NCBI RefSeq assembly: GCF_900162615.1
Contig: NZ_FUFN01000009.1
Location: 960,402 to 1,024,401, forward strand
Reading direction: 5' to 3'
Length of the DNA: 64,000 bases
Source: Virgibacillus proomii
GTDB taxonomy: Bacteria > Bacillota > Bacilli > Bacillales > Amphibacillaceae
Shown here in pieces: positions 45,697-54,738 of this stretch. The notes under the pieces are model-generated. The model did no database searches and was not told where the DNA came from. It saw nothing but the letters and a program-made list of their open reading frames with translations. How positions within the stretch are numbered: the stretch's first letter is position 1; each line of letters opens with the position of its first letter. The translations under genes were made by a program, and so were the position numbers.

Positions 45697-46821
45697 TTGC
45701 TTAAATTTGATCATGTTTCAAAAGTGTATGAAGGCGGAACAAAAGCAGTCGACAATATCAATCTGGAAATAGACAGCGGTGAATTCATCGTATTTATCGG
45801 GCCAAGCGGTTGTGGTAAAACAACAACGATGAAGATGATTAACCGATTAATTGAAACAACAGAAGGTACTATTTATATAAACGGTAAAAATATTAACGAA
45901 CAAGATGAAGTAGAGTTAAGAAGGTCCATTGGCTACGTTATTCAGCAAATCGGTTTGTTCCCTCATATGACAATCGCAGAAAATATTTCTCTCGTACCAA
46001 AACTACTTCATTGGCCTGAGGATAAACGTCGTGCACGTGCAGAGGAATTATTACAATTAGTCAATATGCGTACAGAATATTTAGATCGTTATCCGAATGA
46101 ATTAAGTGGCGGTCAACAACAACGGATTGGTGTATTACGAGCACTTGCTGCTGATCCTCCACTTATTTTAATGGACGAGCCTTTTGGTGCATTGGATCCT
46201 ATTACACGAGATGGGTTGCAGGATGAATTTAAAAAGCTGCAACAATCGCTTGGCAAAACAATCGTTTTTGTTACCCATGATATGGATGAAGCAATCAAGC
46301 TTGCAGATCGGATTGTGATTATGCGTCAAGGAAAAATTGTCCAGGTTGGCACACCAGAAGAAATATTAAGTAACCCAGCGGATGAGTTTGTAGAGGAATT
46401 TATTGGAAAACATCGTCTCATTGAATCTAGACCAAATTTACAAACTGTCGCACAAATTATGAACGAACATCCAATTACCATTGACGAGAAAAACACTATT
46501 TCTGAAGCTATCAAGATCATGAAAAACCACAAAGTAGATTCCTTGTTAGTAGTGGATACCGCTAATGTTTTAAAAGGTATGATTGATATTGAAATGATTG
46601 AACAAAACAGACGAAAACAAGGGAATATAAAACAAATTATGCAAACGGATATTTATAAAGTAGACCAACATGCCTTGCTACGTGATTCCGTTCACAAAAT
46701 TTTGCGTAACGGCTTTCGCTATGTTCCTGTCGTAGATGAACAAAACAAGCTTACTGGAATTGTGACACGGGCAAGCTTAGCTAATATTGTATATGATTCT
46801 ATTTGGGGAAATGACGAGTAA
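45697..46821 (+). CDS. opuCA: OpuCA glycine betaine/carnitine/choline ABC ATPase
   Basis: A 374-residue ATPase: Walker A GPSGCGKTTT, Q-loop QQIGLFPHM, signature LSGGQQQR, Walker B LILMDEPFGALD, then two CBS domains (about 250-370) that sense ionic strength in OpuA/OpuC-type importers. The start is TTG behind AAGGGGGTG. It is the first gene of opuCABCD. Confidence 0.93.
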   Translation: MLKFDHVSKVYEGGTKAVDNINLEIDSGEFIVFIGPSGCGKTTTMKMINRLIETTEGTIYINGKNINEQDEVELRRSIGYVIQQIGLFPHMTIAENISLVPKLLHWPEDKRRARAEELLQLVNMRTEYLDRYPNELSGGQQQRIGVLRALAADPPLILMDEPFGALDPITRDGLQDEFKKLQQSLGKTIVFVTHDMDEAIKLADRIVIMRQGKIVQVGTPEEILSNPADEFVEEFIGKHRLIESRPNLQTVAQIMNEHPITIDEKNTISEAIKIMKNHKVDSLLVVDTANVLKGMIDIEMIEQNRRKQGNIKQIMQTDIYKVDQHALLRDSVHKILRNGFRYVPVVDEQNKLTGIVTRASLANIVYDSIWGNDE

Positions 46822-46927
46822 TAAAGAACATCATCTCACACACCCTTTAACATGAATAAGGAAAATGCTTCAGTGAACAGGCTGGACCATTTTTAGGAAT
46901 GTACCACAAAACGAAGGAAGTGATTAC

Positions 46928-47581
46928 GTGGAGACATTACAAACATTTTTCGCTGATTATGGGGATCAATTATTATTTAAAGCTTGGGAACACCTTTACA
47001 TTTCCATTATCTCCATATCTTTAGGTATCCTAGTAGCCGTTCCACTCGGTATTACGTTAACCCGTATCCCTAAAGTTGCCGATAAAATAATGTCCTTAGT
47101 CGGCATCATTCAAACATTCCCTACCTTAGCGATACTGGCTTTTTTTATTCCACTTTTAGGAATTGGAAAGGTTCCCGCCATTACCGCTCTATTTTTCTAC
47201 TCGCTCCTCCCCATTTTACGTAATACCTATATAGGAGTCTACAACCTGAATGATAGTATATTAGAAGCAGGTCTTGGTATGGGAATGACTGGTTGGGAAC
47301 GCATCCGCATGGTAGAAATACCATTGGCAATGCCGGTTATTATGGCAGGTATACGATTATCAACCGTTTATTTAATCGGTTGGGCTACGCTTGCATCATA
47401 TATCGGTGCAGGCGGATTAGGAGATTTTATTTTTGACGGACTAAATTTATTTAAAACGGAATTTATCCTAGCAGGAGCCATCCCAACTACGTTACTCGCA
47501 TTAATCATTGATTATTTACTAGGTCGTTTAGAGGAACGATTGACTCCTAAAGGAATTCGAAATTCATCAGAGGCTGCTTAG
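46928..47581 (+). CDS. opuCB: OpuCB permease
   Basis: A 217-residue inner-membrane permease with five or six helices and the ABC coupling-loop motif EAGLGMGMTGWERIRMVEIP. It pairs with OpuCD to form the translocation channel. The start is GTG, 8-10 bases after GAAGGAAG. Confidence 0.92.
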   Translation: METLQTFFADYGDQLLFKAWEHLYISIISISLGILVAVPLGITLTRIPKVADKIMSLVGIIQTFPTLAILAFFIPLLGIGKVPAITALFFYSLLPILRNTYIGVYNLNDSILEAGLGMGMTGWERIRMVEIPLAMPVIMAGIRLSTVYLIGWATLASYIGAGGLGDFIFDGLNLFKTEFILAGAIPTTLLALIIDYLLGRLEERLTPKGIRNSSEAA

Positions 47582-47598
47582 AAAGGAGGATACGTACA

Positions 47599-48522
47599 TT
47601 GGTTAAACAAGGGAAGAAACGAATCATTATTACAATGATGATCTTGGCATTACTCCTTTTAAATGGATGTTCCTTACCCGGACTTAGTGGTTCATCAACA
47701 GACACTATAAAAATTGGTGCACTTAATACGTCAGAATCAATGACGGTAGCATATATAATTAAACAATTAATTGAGCATAAGACAGATTACAAAGCCGAAA
47801 TTATCGGAAATATGGGCTCGTCCATTGTGCAGCATCAGGCACTTGAACAGGGAGAAGTAGACATTACAGGAACCAGGTATACTGGAACAGACTTACCGGG
47901 TACCTTGCAAATGGAGCTTGTTACCGATACAGATGAAGCATTAAAAATTGTCCAGCGTGAATTTCAAAAACGATTTGATCAAACATGGTTTGACCCATAT
48001 GGATTTGAAAACTCCTATACATTCACCGTTACTAGTGAGTTGGCAAAAGAAAAGAACTTAAAAAAGGTTTCTGATATTGAACCTTATGCAACTGACTTAC
48101 GATTAGGGGTAGATAATGCTTGGCTTAATCGTGAAGGGGACGGCTATCAAGGCTTTATTAAAACATATGGCTTTGAATTCGGAAAAACGTATCCGATGCA
48201 AATTGGCCTTGTTTATCAAGCTGTAGCCAGCGGCGAAATGGATGTTGTTTTAGCCTATACAACGGATGGCCGAATTGAAGAATTTAATCTCGTAAACTTA
48301 GAAGATGATAAGAATTTTTTCCCGCCGTATGATGCTTCTCCAGTTGCGCGAAATGATCTATTGAAAAGCCACCCAGAAGTCCGTAAAGTTCTTGAATCGT
48401 TAGCTGGAAAAATTGATGAAGACACGATGAGATATATGAACTACGAAGCAGATGTGAAAATGAAAGAACCATATGTAGTCGCCAAGGAATTTCTTGAAAA
48501 AAACAATTACTTTGAAGATTAA
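47599..48522 (+). CDS. opuCC: OpuCC substrate-binding lipoprotein
   Basis: A 307-residue lipoprotein. The signal peptide ends in the lipobox LLNGC (Cys about residue 23). The OpuAC-type binding domain follows (KIGALNTSESMTVAYIIKQL, then GEVDITGTRYTGTD). It captures compatible solutes outside the membrane. The TTG start lies behind AAAGGAGG. It lies 17 bp after opuCB. Confidence 0.92.
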   Translation: MVKQGKKRIIITMMILALLLLNGCSLPGLSGSSTDTIKIGALNTSESMTVAYIIKQLIEHKTDYKAEIIGNMGSSIVQHQALEQGEVDITGTRYTGTDLPGTLQMELVTDTDEALKIVQREFQKRFDQTWFDPYGFENSYTFTVTSELAKEKNLKKVSDIEPYATDLRLGVDNAWLNREGDGYQGFIKTYGFEFGKTYPMQIGLVYQAVASGEMDVVLAYTTDGRIEEFNLVNLEDDKNFFPPYDASPVARNDLLKSHPEVRKVLESLAGKIDEDTMRYMNYEADVKMKEPYVVAKEFLEKNNYFED

Positions 48523-48539
48523 GGAGAGAAGGTGATTTC

Positions 48540-49178
48540 TTGCAAACATTAACCGAGTTATGGAACTATTACGCACAAAACTACTCCTATGTATGGGAAG
48601 AGTTCTACCGGCACTTTCTAATGTCTGCCTACGGTGTTTTGTTTGCCGCCATTGCTGCTATTCCTGTTGGCATTTTCATCGCCAGACATGCGAAATTAAG
48701 CAAGTGGGTATTTTCTTTTACGAATATTATCCAAACAATTCCTGCTTTAGCTATGCTGGCAGTCCTCATGCTTGTCTTGGGACTGGGACCAAACACAGTG
48801 GTTGCTTCGTTATTTTTATATTCGCTTTTGCCAATTGTTCGTAATACGTATACTGGAATCCGTAATGTCGATCAAGCATTGATTGAGTCGGGGCGTGGCA
48901 TGGGCATGACTAAATTTCAATTACTGCGCATGGTGGAATTACCACTTGCATTGTCTGTTATCATGGCTGGATTAAGAACAGCTTTAGTCATTAGTATCAG
49001 TATTGCAACGATTGGTGCTTTTATTGGTGGTGGCGGTTTAGGTAATATTATCATCCGTGGAACGAACGTATCTGACGGCACCGCAATTATCCTGGCAGGT
49101 GCCATCCCAACTGCATTAATGGCGGTTATTGCTGACTTAGGTATGGGTTGGTTAGAAAAACGGCTCACGCCGAGGTAG
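48540..49178 (+). CDS. opuCD: OpuCD permease
   Basis: A 212-residue permease, paralogue of OpuCB, with the coupling motif ESGRGMGMTKFQLLRMVELP. The TTG start follows AAGGAGAGAAGGTG. It ends the opuC operon. Three of the four opu genes start with TTG and one with GTG. Confidence 0.92.
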   Translation: MQTLTELWNYYAQNYSYVWEEFYRHFLMSAYGVLFAAIAAIPVGIFIARHAKLSKWVFSFTNIIQTIPALAMLAVLMLVLGLGPNTVVASLFLYSLLPIVRNTYTGIRNVDQALIESGRGMGMTKFQLLRMVELPLALSVIMAGLRTALVISISIATIGAFIGGGGLGNIIIRGTNVSDGTAIILAGAIPTALMAVIADLGMGWLEKRLTPR

Positions 49179-49179
49179 A

Positions 49180-49352
49180 ATGAATTTTCCATTAGTAGGA
49201 CTTTCTATCATCTCCCACTGATGGTTAGCACCACAAGGGTACCACCTATTGGACGAATCGGACATTTAGATGCCGTTATCTCCACTTAGACTTTTTTGTT
49301 CTCCTCAGGCTCCCTTAAATGGCAGTCTGAGAGGACCAGCTTACATGTGAAA
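49180..49352 (+). repeat. dispersed repeat family A, copy 3 (degenerate)
   Basis: Contains TTAGCACCACAAGGGTACCA, GGACGAATCGGACATTTAGA and AGCTTACATGTGAAATAAA. The head is altered, without a clear GTGAAACTTCATT. Confidence 0.6.
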
Positions 49353-49378
49353 TAAAAGAAACTGTAGCCGTTTATAGC

Positions 49379-49411
49379 ATAAAAAGCCCAAGATCAATCA
49401 TGGGCTTTTTA
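49379..49411 (+). terminator. terminator after opuCD
   Basis: AAAAAGCCCA(A)GAT/ATCATGGGCTTTTT hairpin followed by TTTTATATTTT. Confidence 0.8.
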
Positions 49412-49456
49412 TATTTTATGTGCTATCCAATATAACAATCCACGAGGAAGACTATT

Positions 49457-49594
49457 ATGACAAGCATTTTGTTAGAAAAAAATGTTCCTTGTACGATGCG
49501 AGATGGAACTACTTTATATGCAGACATCTATCGCCCAAACCAAGCAGGAGCTTTTGCCGTTCCTTTGGGTGTTTCAAATAGTGTTCTATTTTAA
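49457..49594 (+). pseudogene. N-terminal remnant of a CocE/NonD-type hydrolase
   Basis: A 45-codon frame with a GAGGAAG site: LLEKNVPCTMRDGTTLYADI then YRPNQAG matches the start of X-Pro dipeptidyl-peptidase/CocE hydrolases (MRDG-L-ADIYRP). It then loses homology and stops. From 49595 to 50074 only scraps of unrecognised coding sequence remain. Confidence 0.65.
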
Positions 49595-50074
49595 TTAGAT
49601 GATTCACCATTGTACCTCCTTTGGTAGCTCATCGTACAAGCCCTTAGATTACTCCTTGATAGATAAATCCTACTTATAGCACTAACACCTCTTTCACTTT
49701 TTTCTTACGATTTTTGCTTTCATATACTTTAGTTTTAATTTACAAACAATTGATAAAAAAGATAGACAAAACCATTCTGGGATGAGTCACAAACTACACC
49801 TAAGCTATTCACCCCGAACCAACAGTTGAAGTTGAGGTAGACAAAACTAAAGAGGGGTACATCAACTAATAATAGTACCCAACCAAAAACGAGCACATGA
49901 TCAGGAATAGAGGATTTAGGAGACGATATATTTGCATGATATTTGGCGGAAAAATAATTTTGTTAAAAATGTAGAGCCGCTAAATTCCTTATCAGTTAAA
50001 GAAAAGGAAATTGCTCTGTTAAGAATTTGCAGAAATTAAAATAACGTATTTACCGAAAGATTTTTTAGAAAAAA

Positions 50075-50152
50075 TTGGCTTGTCGCCAGTCTTTAGCGAA
50101 GGCTGTAGTTTTTCTTATACTATAAACCCTAAAATTTTATACTTTCCTATAG
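50075..50152 (+). repeat. dispersed repeat family B, intact copy
   Basis: GGCTTGTCGCCAGTC, GTAGTTTTTCTTATAC, then directly TATAAACCCTAAAATTTTAT and ACTTTCCTATAG. This is the uninterrupted form of the site split at 51992/52324. Confidence 0.7.
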
Positions 50153-50298
50153 CGGAACAAAGGGAGTTGCAATTATACAAGGGTGTTAGGGATACAGCGA
50201 AAGTGAAATTGCTTACTACTAATATTTTTCATTATTATAGCTTTAAGATCGAGAGATTATAAAAGGTACTTGAAATAATTTTTCAAGTGCCTTTTTAA

Positions 50299-50484
50299 TT
50301 AATCCATATTTCCGTAATCACGATAATTATATTTCTCCTTTAACAACTCTAGTCCTATTTCAAGTAAGTCTTTTGCTGTTCTATTAGTATAAGCCGCTAA
50401 TTTCTTATACTCATGATGAACATAAGGATCTACTGCTAAACTCTTGTTCTTACCACCTTTACTTATCTGTTTTTCATTAATCAT
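50299..50484 (-). CDS. small protein, possible ribbon-helix-helix type
   Basis: A 61-residue basic protein: NKSLAVDPYVHHEYKKLAAY then TNRTAKDLLEIGLELL. A short strand followed by two helices is compatible with a CopG/Arc-type DNA-binding fold, but I do not recognise a family. The ATG at 50484 lies behind AAAGGAG; an upstream in-frame TTG lies before that site. It is 116 bp downstream of the sortase gene on the same strand. Confidence 0.5.
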   Translation of the reverse strand: MINEKQISKGGKNKSLAVDPYVHHEYKKLAAYTNRTAKDLLEIGLELLKEKYNYRDYGNMD

Positions 50485-50599
50485 TAACTGACTTTCTCCT
50501 TTCAAGGTATTCGCCTATCAACAATTGATTATTATGTCATATAATATATCGGATATTTTATATGCATTATCAAGACATTACTTTCTATTTTTGAGTCAT

Positions 50600-51274
50600 T
50601 TATTTTTTGTTTGAATTAGAGATGAAATCATCCGAATATTGAAAACTACCTATCAGGTCTCCTTTTACAGCCACTCGATTAAAAGGTTCGCTAGGAATAT
50701 CGCATGTAAGTAAAGTTATTTCGTCTTTTCCTCTTTCTGCAACTACTTCCGTTTCATCCTCTTTTATTATTTCAGACGAATTCACCTTATATTCATATAC
50801 TGTATCTTTATCTGTTACATATACCACATCACCAATATTTAGGCGTGGTATATCATGAAATAGCAAACCCCTCTTACGCATACGGTGTCCTGCGATAGCG
50901 TAATTACCTTTTCCTAATGTATTATAATCTTTCATTTCAGCTGCACCATGTAACAGACTTTCGTTGTTGACAGCACCATATATCGGTAACTGTAGATTCG
51001 TACTAGGAATGTATAAGAAAGCTACTGGGTTACCTTCATAATCAAGACTTTTTAAAACGTCTAATTCACTTGGTAAATCATGAACAGGCTCCGTTTTTTC
51101 ATTATTGTTTTTACGATTATTATAAAGGTCAGCTTGCTTTAAATCATTCGTAATTCTGTTCATTGTTTTGTCTATCTTACCGTCAATTATAGCATTTTTT
51201 ATAGCAGGACTAAAAAGGAAGATTATACCAACAGTAAGTAATATACTCACTAAGATTTTTTTCCACTTGCTCAT
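50600..51274 (-). CDS. srtA: sortase
   Basis: A 224-residue transpeptidase with an N-terminal membrane anchor (about 8-27). The catalytic set is His130 in AIAGHRMR, Cys191 in ITLLTCDIP and Arg200 in PFNRVAVKG. The length and TLLTC motif fit class A. It cleaves LPXTG proteins between Thr and Gly and links them to the cell wall. The LPKTG adhesin 1.1 kb upstream on the same strand is its obvious substrate; the class is inferred. Confidence 0.88.
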   Translation of the reverse strand: MSKWKKILVSILLTVGIIFLFSPAIKNAIIDGKIDKTMNRITNDLKQADLYNNRKNNNEKTEPVHDLPSELDVLKSLDYEGNPVAFLYIPSTNLQLPIYGAVNNESLLHGAAEMKDYNTLGKGNYAIAGHRMRKRGLLFHDIPRLNIGDVVYVTDKDTVYEYKVNSSEIIKEDETEVVAERGKDEITLLTCDIPSEPFNRVAVKGDLIGSFQYSDDFISNSNKK

Positions 51275-51299
51275 TACTTTTCCCTCATTTCTTTTTTAT

Positions 51300-51660
51300 T
51301 TTATACTTTCCTTTCTAAACATACCCACTACCTCTCACAGATTAAGTTTCCATTTGTCGGCTGGTTCTTTGGCAAAAGACACCTATGAGGAAAACTTCCC
51401 ATTATTTACGGATAGTCGTCAACTTATCCCCGCCTCTGTAGTTCACTATTCGTTTGAGTCTACTTATCCGCCTACAGTCCTCTCGGTTTCCTGCATCTCC
51501 TTCAGACAACACCTCATGATGATGACCTAGATTAGGCTTCTTGGGTTGTACCAGCACTCCCAAGGAAGGACTTTCACCTTCAAGATATGAATCTTCTGGG
51601 ACTCGGGAGTCGTTTTTACCTAGGTAACGTTCTCCAACTTTTAACAATTCATTTGTGTAA
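51300..51660 (-). ncRNA. probable group II intron RNA fragment
   Basis: On the minus strand the sequence has structured, intron-like phrases: GAAGGTGAAAGTCCTTCC, GTGCTGGTACAACCCAAG, AGGAGATGCAGGAAACC and GACTGTAGGCGG. The GTGAAAGTCC stretch is common in domain I of bacterial group II introns. No reverse transcriptase frame, domain V or intron ends were found, so it is a fragment if correct. Open frames in it look spurious. Confidence 0.4.
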
Positions 51661-51704
51661 CAAAGCTACACAAGGTACGACTGCCGTCAACGTAAGAGAG
51701 GCTG

Positions 51705-51775
51705 GGACATAAGCAAATACGAAATAGCAAAAACCGAACAATTCATTTATAATTGTTCGGTTTGTTTTTGTTAAA
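51705..51775 (+). repeat. GGCTGGGACATAA element with hairpin
   Basis: GAGGCTGGGACATAAGCAAA followed by ACCGAACAATT/AATTGTTCGGT and TTTGTTTTTG. It nearly equals the minus-strand element at 32155-32235. A third GGCTGGGACATAA box lies inverted at 52398-52412. Confidence 0.75.
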
Positions 51776-51784
51776 AAAATTCCT

Positions 51785-51922
51785 ACCCTCGCTACGTCAA
51801 CATATTTCGCTTTCCGCGGGCACGGCCTAAAGCTTCCTCGGAAAGCAAAGATCGCTTTCCTGTGGGATCTCTAGCTCGATCTATTCCCAGGAGGAGTCTA
51901 CATATGTTGACTACGCTAAAAA
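51785..51922. repeat. palindromic repeat with CGCTTTCCGCGGG core
   Basis: Outer arms CTACGTCAACATAT and ATATGTTGACTACG enclose CGCTTTCCGCGGGCACGGCC and a second CGCTTTCCTGTGGGATCTC. Sequences of this kind are dispersed in many Bacillaceae genomes. Confidence 0.65.
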
Positions 51923-51940
51923 CTTGCGTATACATTAGAA

Positions 51941-52356
51941 AAGCTTGGCTTATCGCCAAATCCCTAGCGAAAGCCGTAGTTTTTCTTATACGATAAAGTG
52001 AAACTTCATTCAGTAGGAGTTTTCTTCCCTCTCCTACTGAATGTTAGTACCACAAGGGTATGACCTAAAGGCCCTTGAACCAATCGGGCATTTAGGTGCC
52101 GTTTTTTGCCACTTAGACTCTTTTGTATCAATTCAGGACTTGAAGTGGGAAACTTACGGCACCTTACATGCGGGATAAAGTGAAACTTCATTCCGTGGAA
52201 TGCTTTTTACACGGAATGTTAATTGAACCAATCGGGCATTTAGGTGCCGTTTTCTCCCACTTTGACCCTTTGTATCAACTAAAGGCTCTTGAAGTGGGAA
52301 ACTTACGGCACCTTACATGCGGGATAAACCCTAAAATTTTATACTTTCCTATAGTA
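51941..52356 (+). repeat. family B repeat interrupted by two tandem family A units
   Basis: Family B runs to TTTTTCTTATAC at 51991. Then come two family A units, 51993-52180 and 52174-52327, each beginning GATAAAGTGAAACTTCATT and ending TTACATGCGGGATAAA. Family B resumes with CCCTAAAATTTTATACTTTC. The GATAAA word at each junction looks like a target duplication. Confidence 0.75.
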
Positions 52357-52424
52357 CTAGGACGATTTATGGTTCGTTTTTTAATCAGCTCCTTTTAGTT
52401 ATGTCCCAGCCTCTTTAAGAAGTT

Positions 52425-54206
52425 TTATGCTTCTTTCTTCTTTTTGCGTTTAGATATGAATATAATCATACCAGCAAACGCAATAAACAATGTTCCTAAT
52501 AAAATTGGTAAAGCTCCTGAAGTATCACCCGTTTTCGGTAGGACTTCAACTTCTTTTTCGTTCTCCATTTTAACTTTATCAGCTTGGCCATCTTTGGTGA
52601 CTGTTTCAGCGGTCTTATCGCCTTTCGTGTTGAAAAGACCGGCTTTTACACCATTAAGCTTTTTGCCATCAGAGCCAACTTTTAAGCCTGCGGCAGCTCC
52701 CTTAATGCGCTTATTCTCAATCTCCACTTTAACGACTTGGCCATCCTTGGTGATCTCGATAGGGTACTCTTTATTGCTTACGACATAGCCATCAACACTT
52801 GCGATCTCTTTTACAACAGCCTTACCGTAGTCAACGTTAGTGAAGCTGAACTTTCCGCCATCTTTGGTGACTGTTTCAGCGGTCTTATCACCTTTCGTGT
52901 TGAAAAGACCGACTTTTACACCATCAAGCTTTTTACCATCAGAGCCAACTTTTAAACCTGCGACAGCTCCCTTAATGCGCTTATTCTCAATCTCCACTCT
53001 AACAACTTGGCCATCTTTGGTGATCTCAATAGGGTACTCTTTATTGCTTACGACATAGCCATCAACGCCTGCGATCTCTTTTACAACAGCCTTACCGTAG
53101 TCAACATTAGTGAAGCTGAACTTTCCGCCATCTTTGGTGACTGTTTCAGCGATCTTATCACCTTTCGTGTTGAAAAGACCGACTTTTACACCATCAAGCT
53201 TTTTGCTATCAGAGCCAACTTTTAGACCTTCGATAGAACCCTTCATTTCTTGAAGGTTTGCTTTAATTTCAGCATTTTTACTATGCTTCGCATGCTCATA
53301 ATCATATCCAGTAACAGATTGATACTGTTTATTGGTTGTTATCCATTTGATAGGTACTGGATATTCTAACTTGAAATTAGCATTTGCCTTTAGCTCAACA
53401 GATAAAGCGTTACCATCAATATGATTACTAGGTAATTTAAGCTTGAACTTTTGATTCGGCTCCACATTCTTTAAATGCTTACCATTTTCATTTACAATAC
53501 TTACTTTAGAATTATTAACAGATACGTTTAAATCTTTTAATGTACCTGTACTATCAGCCTTTACACTTGTTAAACCTGTATAATAGTTACCATCTTGGCC
53601 TTGCGTAAACGTAAGATCATTAGTAGTAAAAGCTAGGCTAGATTCTAAAGAAGGCTTAGCTGGCTTTTTTGAATTCTTAGCCATATCAGCAAGCTTATTG
53701 ATATTATCAGCTATGGCAGTATCTTTTCTATGCCCCATGTCGAAACCTTCTAATTCAGATTTGTTTAATTTATCTATTTGACCTAATACTAAGCGAATAG
53801 CATTTTGAGCGATAAAATACTTTTTGTATGTATCACCTGTCATTTGACTTTTACCATTATTTTTGCCATGAAAGGCTTCTACAATGTACTGGACATGATG
53901 ACTTAGCTCTCCGCCTTTAGTGTACTTGATTTTTTCCGTTGGCACATCTTTGTCAAATTCCAAACATAAAACTGGGTTACCTTGTGAATCTACCATATAG
54001 TCAACACGAATTGCGCCATCTGTTTTTCCAATTTTTCGAAAATAACTGTAATCCTTTCCGCCCTCTTTAATTTTAACGTATAGGACATTGTTATCTTCCG
54101 TTGTATCGGCGCTTACGCTATTTGGAGAAAACAGAACATTAGGCACTATATTAATCAACATAATTAATATAGCTACAATCGACAAAGGACGTTTAATAGT
54201 TTTCAC
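52425..54206 (-). CDS. LPXTG cell-wall adhesin with thioester domain and SpaA-like repeats
   Basis: A 593-residue surface protein. A signal peptide (about 1-33) is followed by a thioester domain with Cys81 (VLCLEF) and Gln134 (FIAQNAIRLV), the pair expected to form an internal thioester that binds host or surface amines. A linker domain comes next. SpaA/CnaB-like repeats of 90 residues (270 bp) begin at about 327 (GLKVGSD, FSFTNVDYGKAVVKEI): two are full and the third has lost its middle. The end has LPKTG (556-560), a hydrophobic helix and KRKKKK. It is probably anchored by the nearby sortase. Confidence 0.88.
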   Translation of the reverse strand: MKTIKRPLSIVAILIMLINIVPNVLFSPNSVSADTTEDNNVLYVKIKEGGKDYSYFRKIGKTDGAIRVDYMVDSQGNPVLCLEFDKDVPTEKIKYTKGGELSHHVQYIVEAFHGKNNGKSQMTGDTYKKYFIAQNAIRLVLGQIDKLNKSELEGFDMGHRKDTAIADNINKLADMAKNSKKPAKPSLESSLAFTTNDLTFTQGQDGNYYTGLTSVKADSTGTLKDLNVSVNNSKVSIVNENGKHLKNVEPNQKFKLKLPSNHIDGNALSVELKANANFKLEYPVPIKWITTNKQYQSVTGYDYEHAKHSKNAEIKANLQEMKGSIEGLKVGSDSKKLDGVKVGLFNTKGDKIAETVTKDGGKFSFTNVDYGKAVVKEIAGVDGYVVSNKEYPIEITKDGQVVRVEIENKRIKGAVAGLKVGSDGKKLDGVKVGLFNTKGDKTAETVTKDGGKFSFTNVDYGKAVVKEIASVDGYVVSNKEYPIEITKDGQVVKVEIENKRIKGAAAGLKVGSDGKKLNGVKAGLFNTKGDKTAETVTKDGQADKVKMENEKEVEVLPKTGDTSGALPILLGTLFIAFAGMIIFISKRKKKKEA

Positions 54207-54586
54207 AGATAAAATCTCTCCCTCATTATTTAGTTGTTGGTAATACTTTTAACTAATGCACCCTCAATAAATATTTGTTTAATATTAATCCCAAAACAAA
54301 AAACTATCTTACTATGACGTCTAATGAATTAATATTAAATCCTATTCTACCAATATTTTACCATAAATATATAAATACACAAATATATTATTATATTAAT
54401 ATATTATTTAATTATTATATTTATAGACGATTTTATTTAGGCTATAATTTAGCTATGGGTTGGATTGCGAATTGGTTTCTCACGAGTCCCCAAAAAAGAG
54501 GAGAAGCAAAATGATATAATCCCCTTATAGGTAGACAGAAAAAAGAAAACATATTAATCTGTCTACTATGGAGGGGATTTTATCCG

Positions 54587-54697
54587 GGAAAAATCAATAA
54601 GACATATGATGTGACATTCAAGAAGAAAGCAGTAGATCGTTATTTAAAAGATGGCATGAGGTATGATAGAGTCGCTCCAGGAATTGGGTATTTCTAG
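54587..54697 (+). pseudogene. N-terminal remnant of an IS3-type OrfA
   Basis: A frame reading GKINKTYDVTFKKKAVDRYL then KDGMRYDRVAPGIGYF resembles the HTH N-terminus of IS3-family OrfA and then stops. No OrfB follows. The rest of 54207-54586 is very AT-rich and holds the adhesin's promoter region, with no gene seen. Confidence 0.55.
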
Positions 54698-54738
54698 TTC
54701 ATGATTGTTCGCTGAGTTAAACACTATGAGGCTAAAAA

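Noticed and set aside
50080..50262. 60-codon plus-strand frame near 50.1 kb
   Set aside because: It lies mainly in repeat family B and has no ribosome binding site.
51402..51647. 81-codon minus-strand frame in the intron-like segment
   Set aside because: No recognisable domain, and the nucleotide pattern looks like structured RNA; better explained as non-coding.
52737..53225. Overlapping plus-strand frames inside the adhesin gene, repeated every 270 bp
   Set aside because: They are antisense shadows of the SpaA-like repeats.
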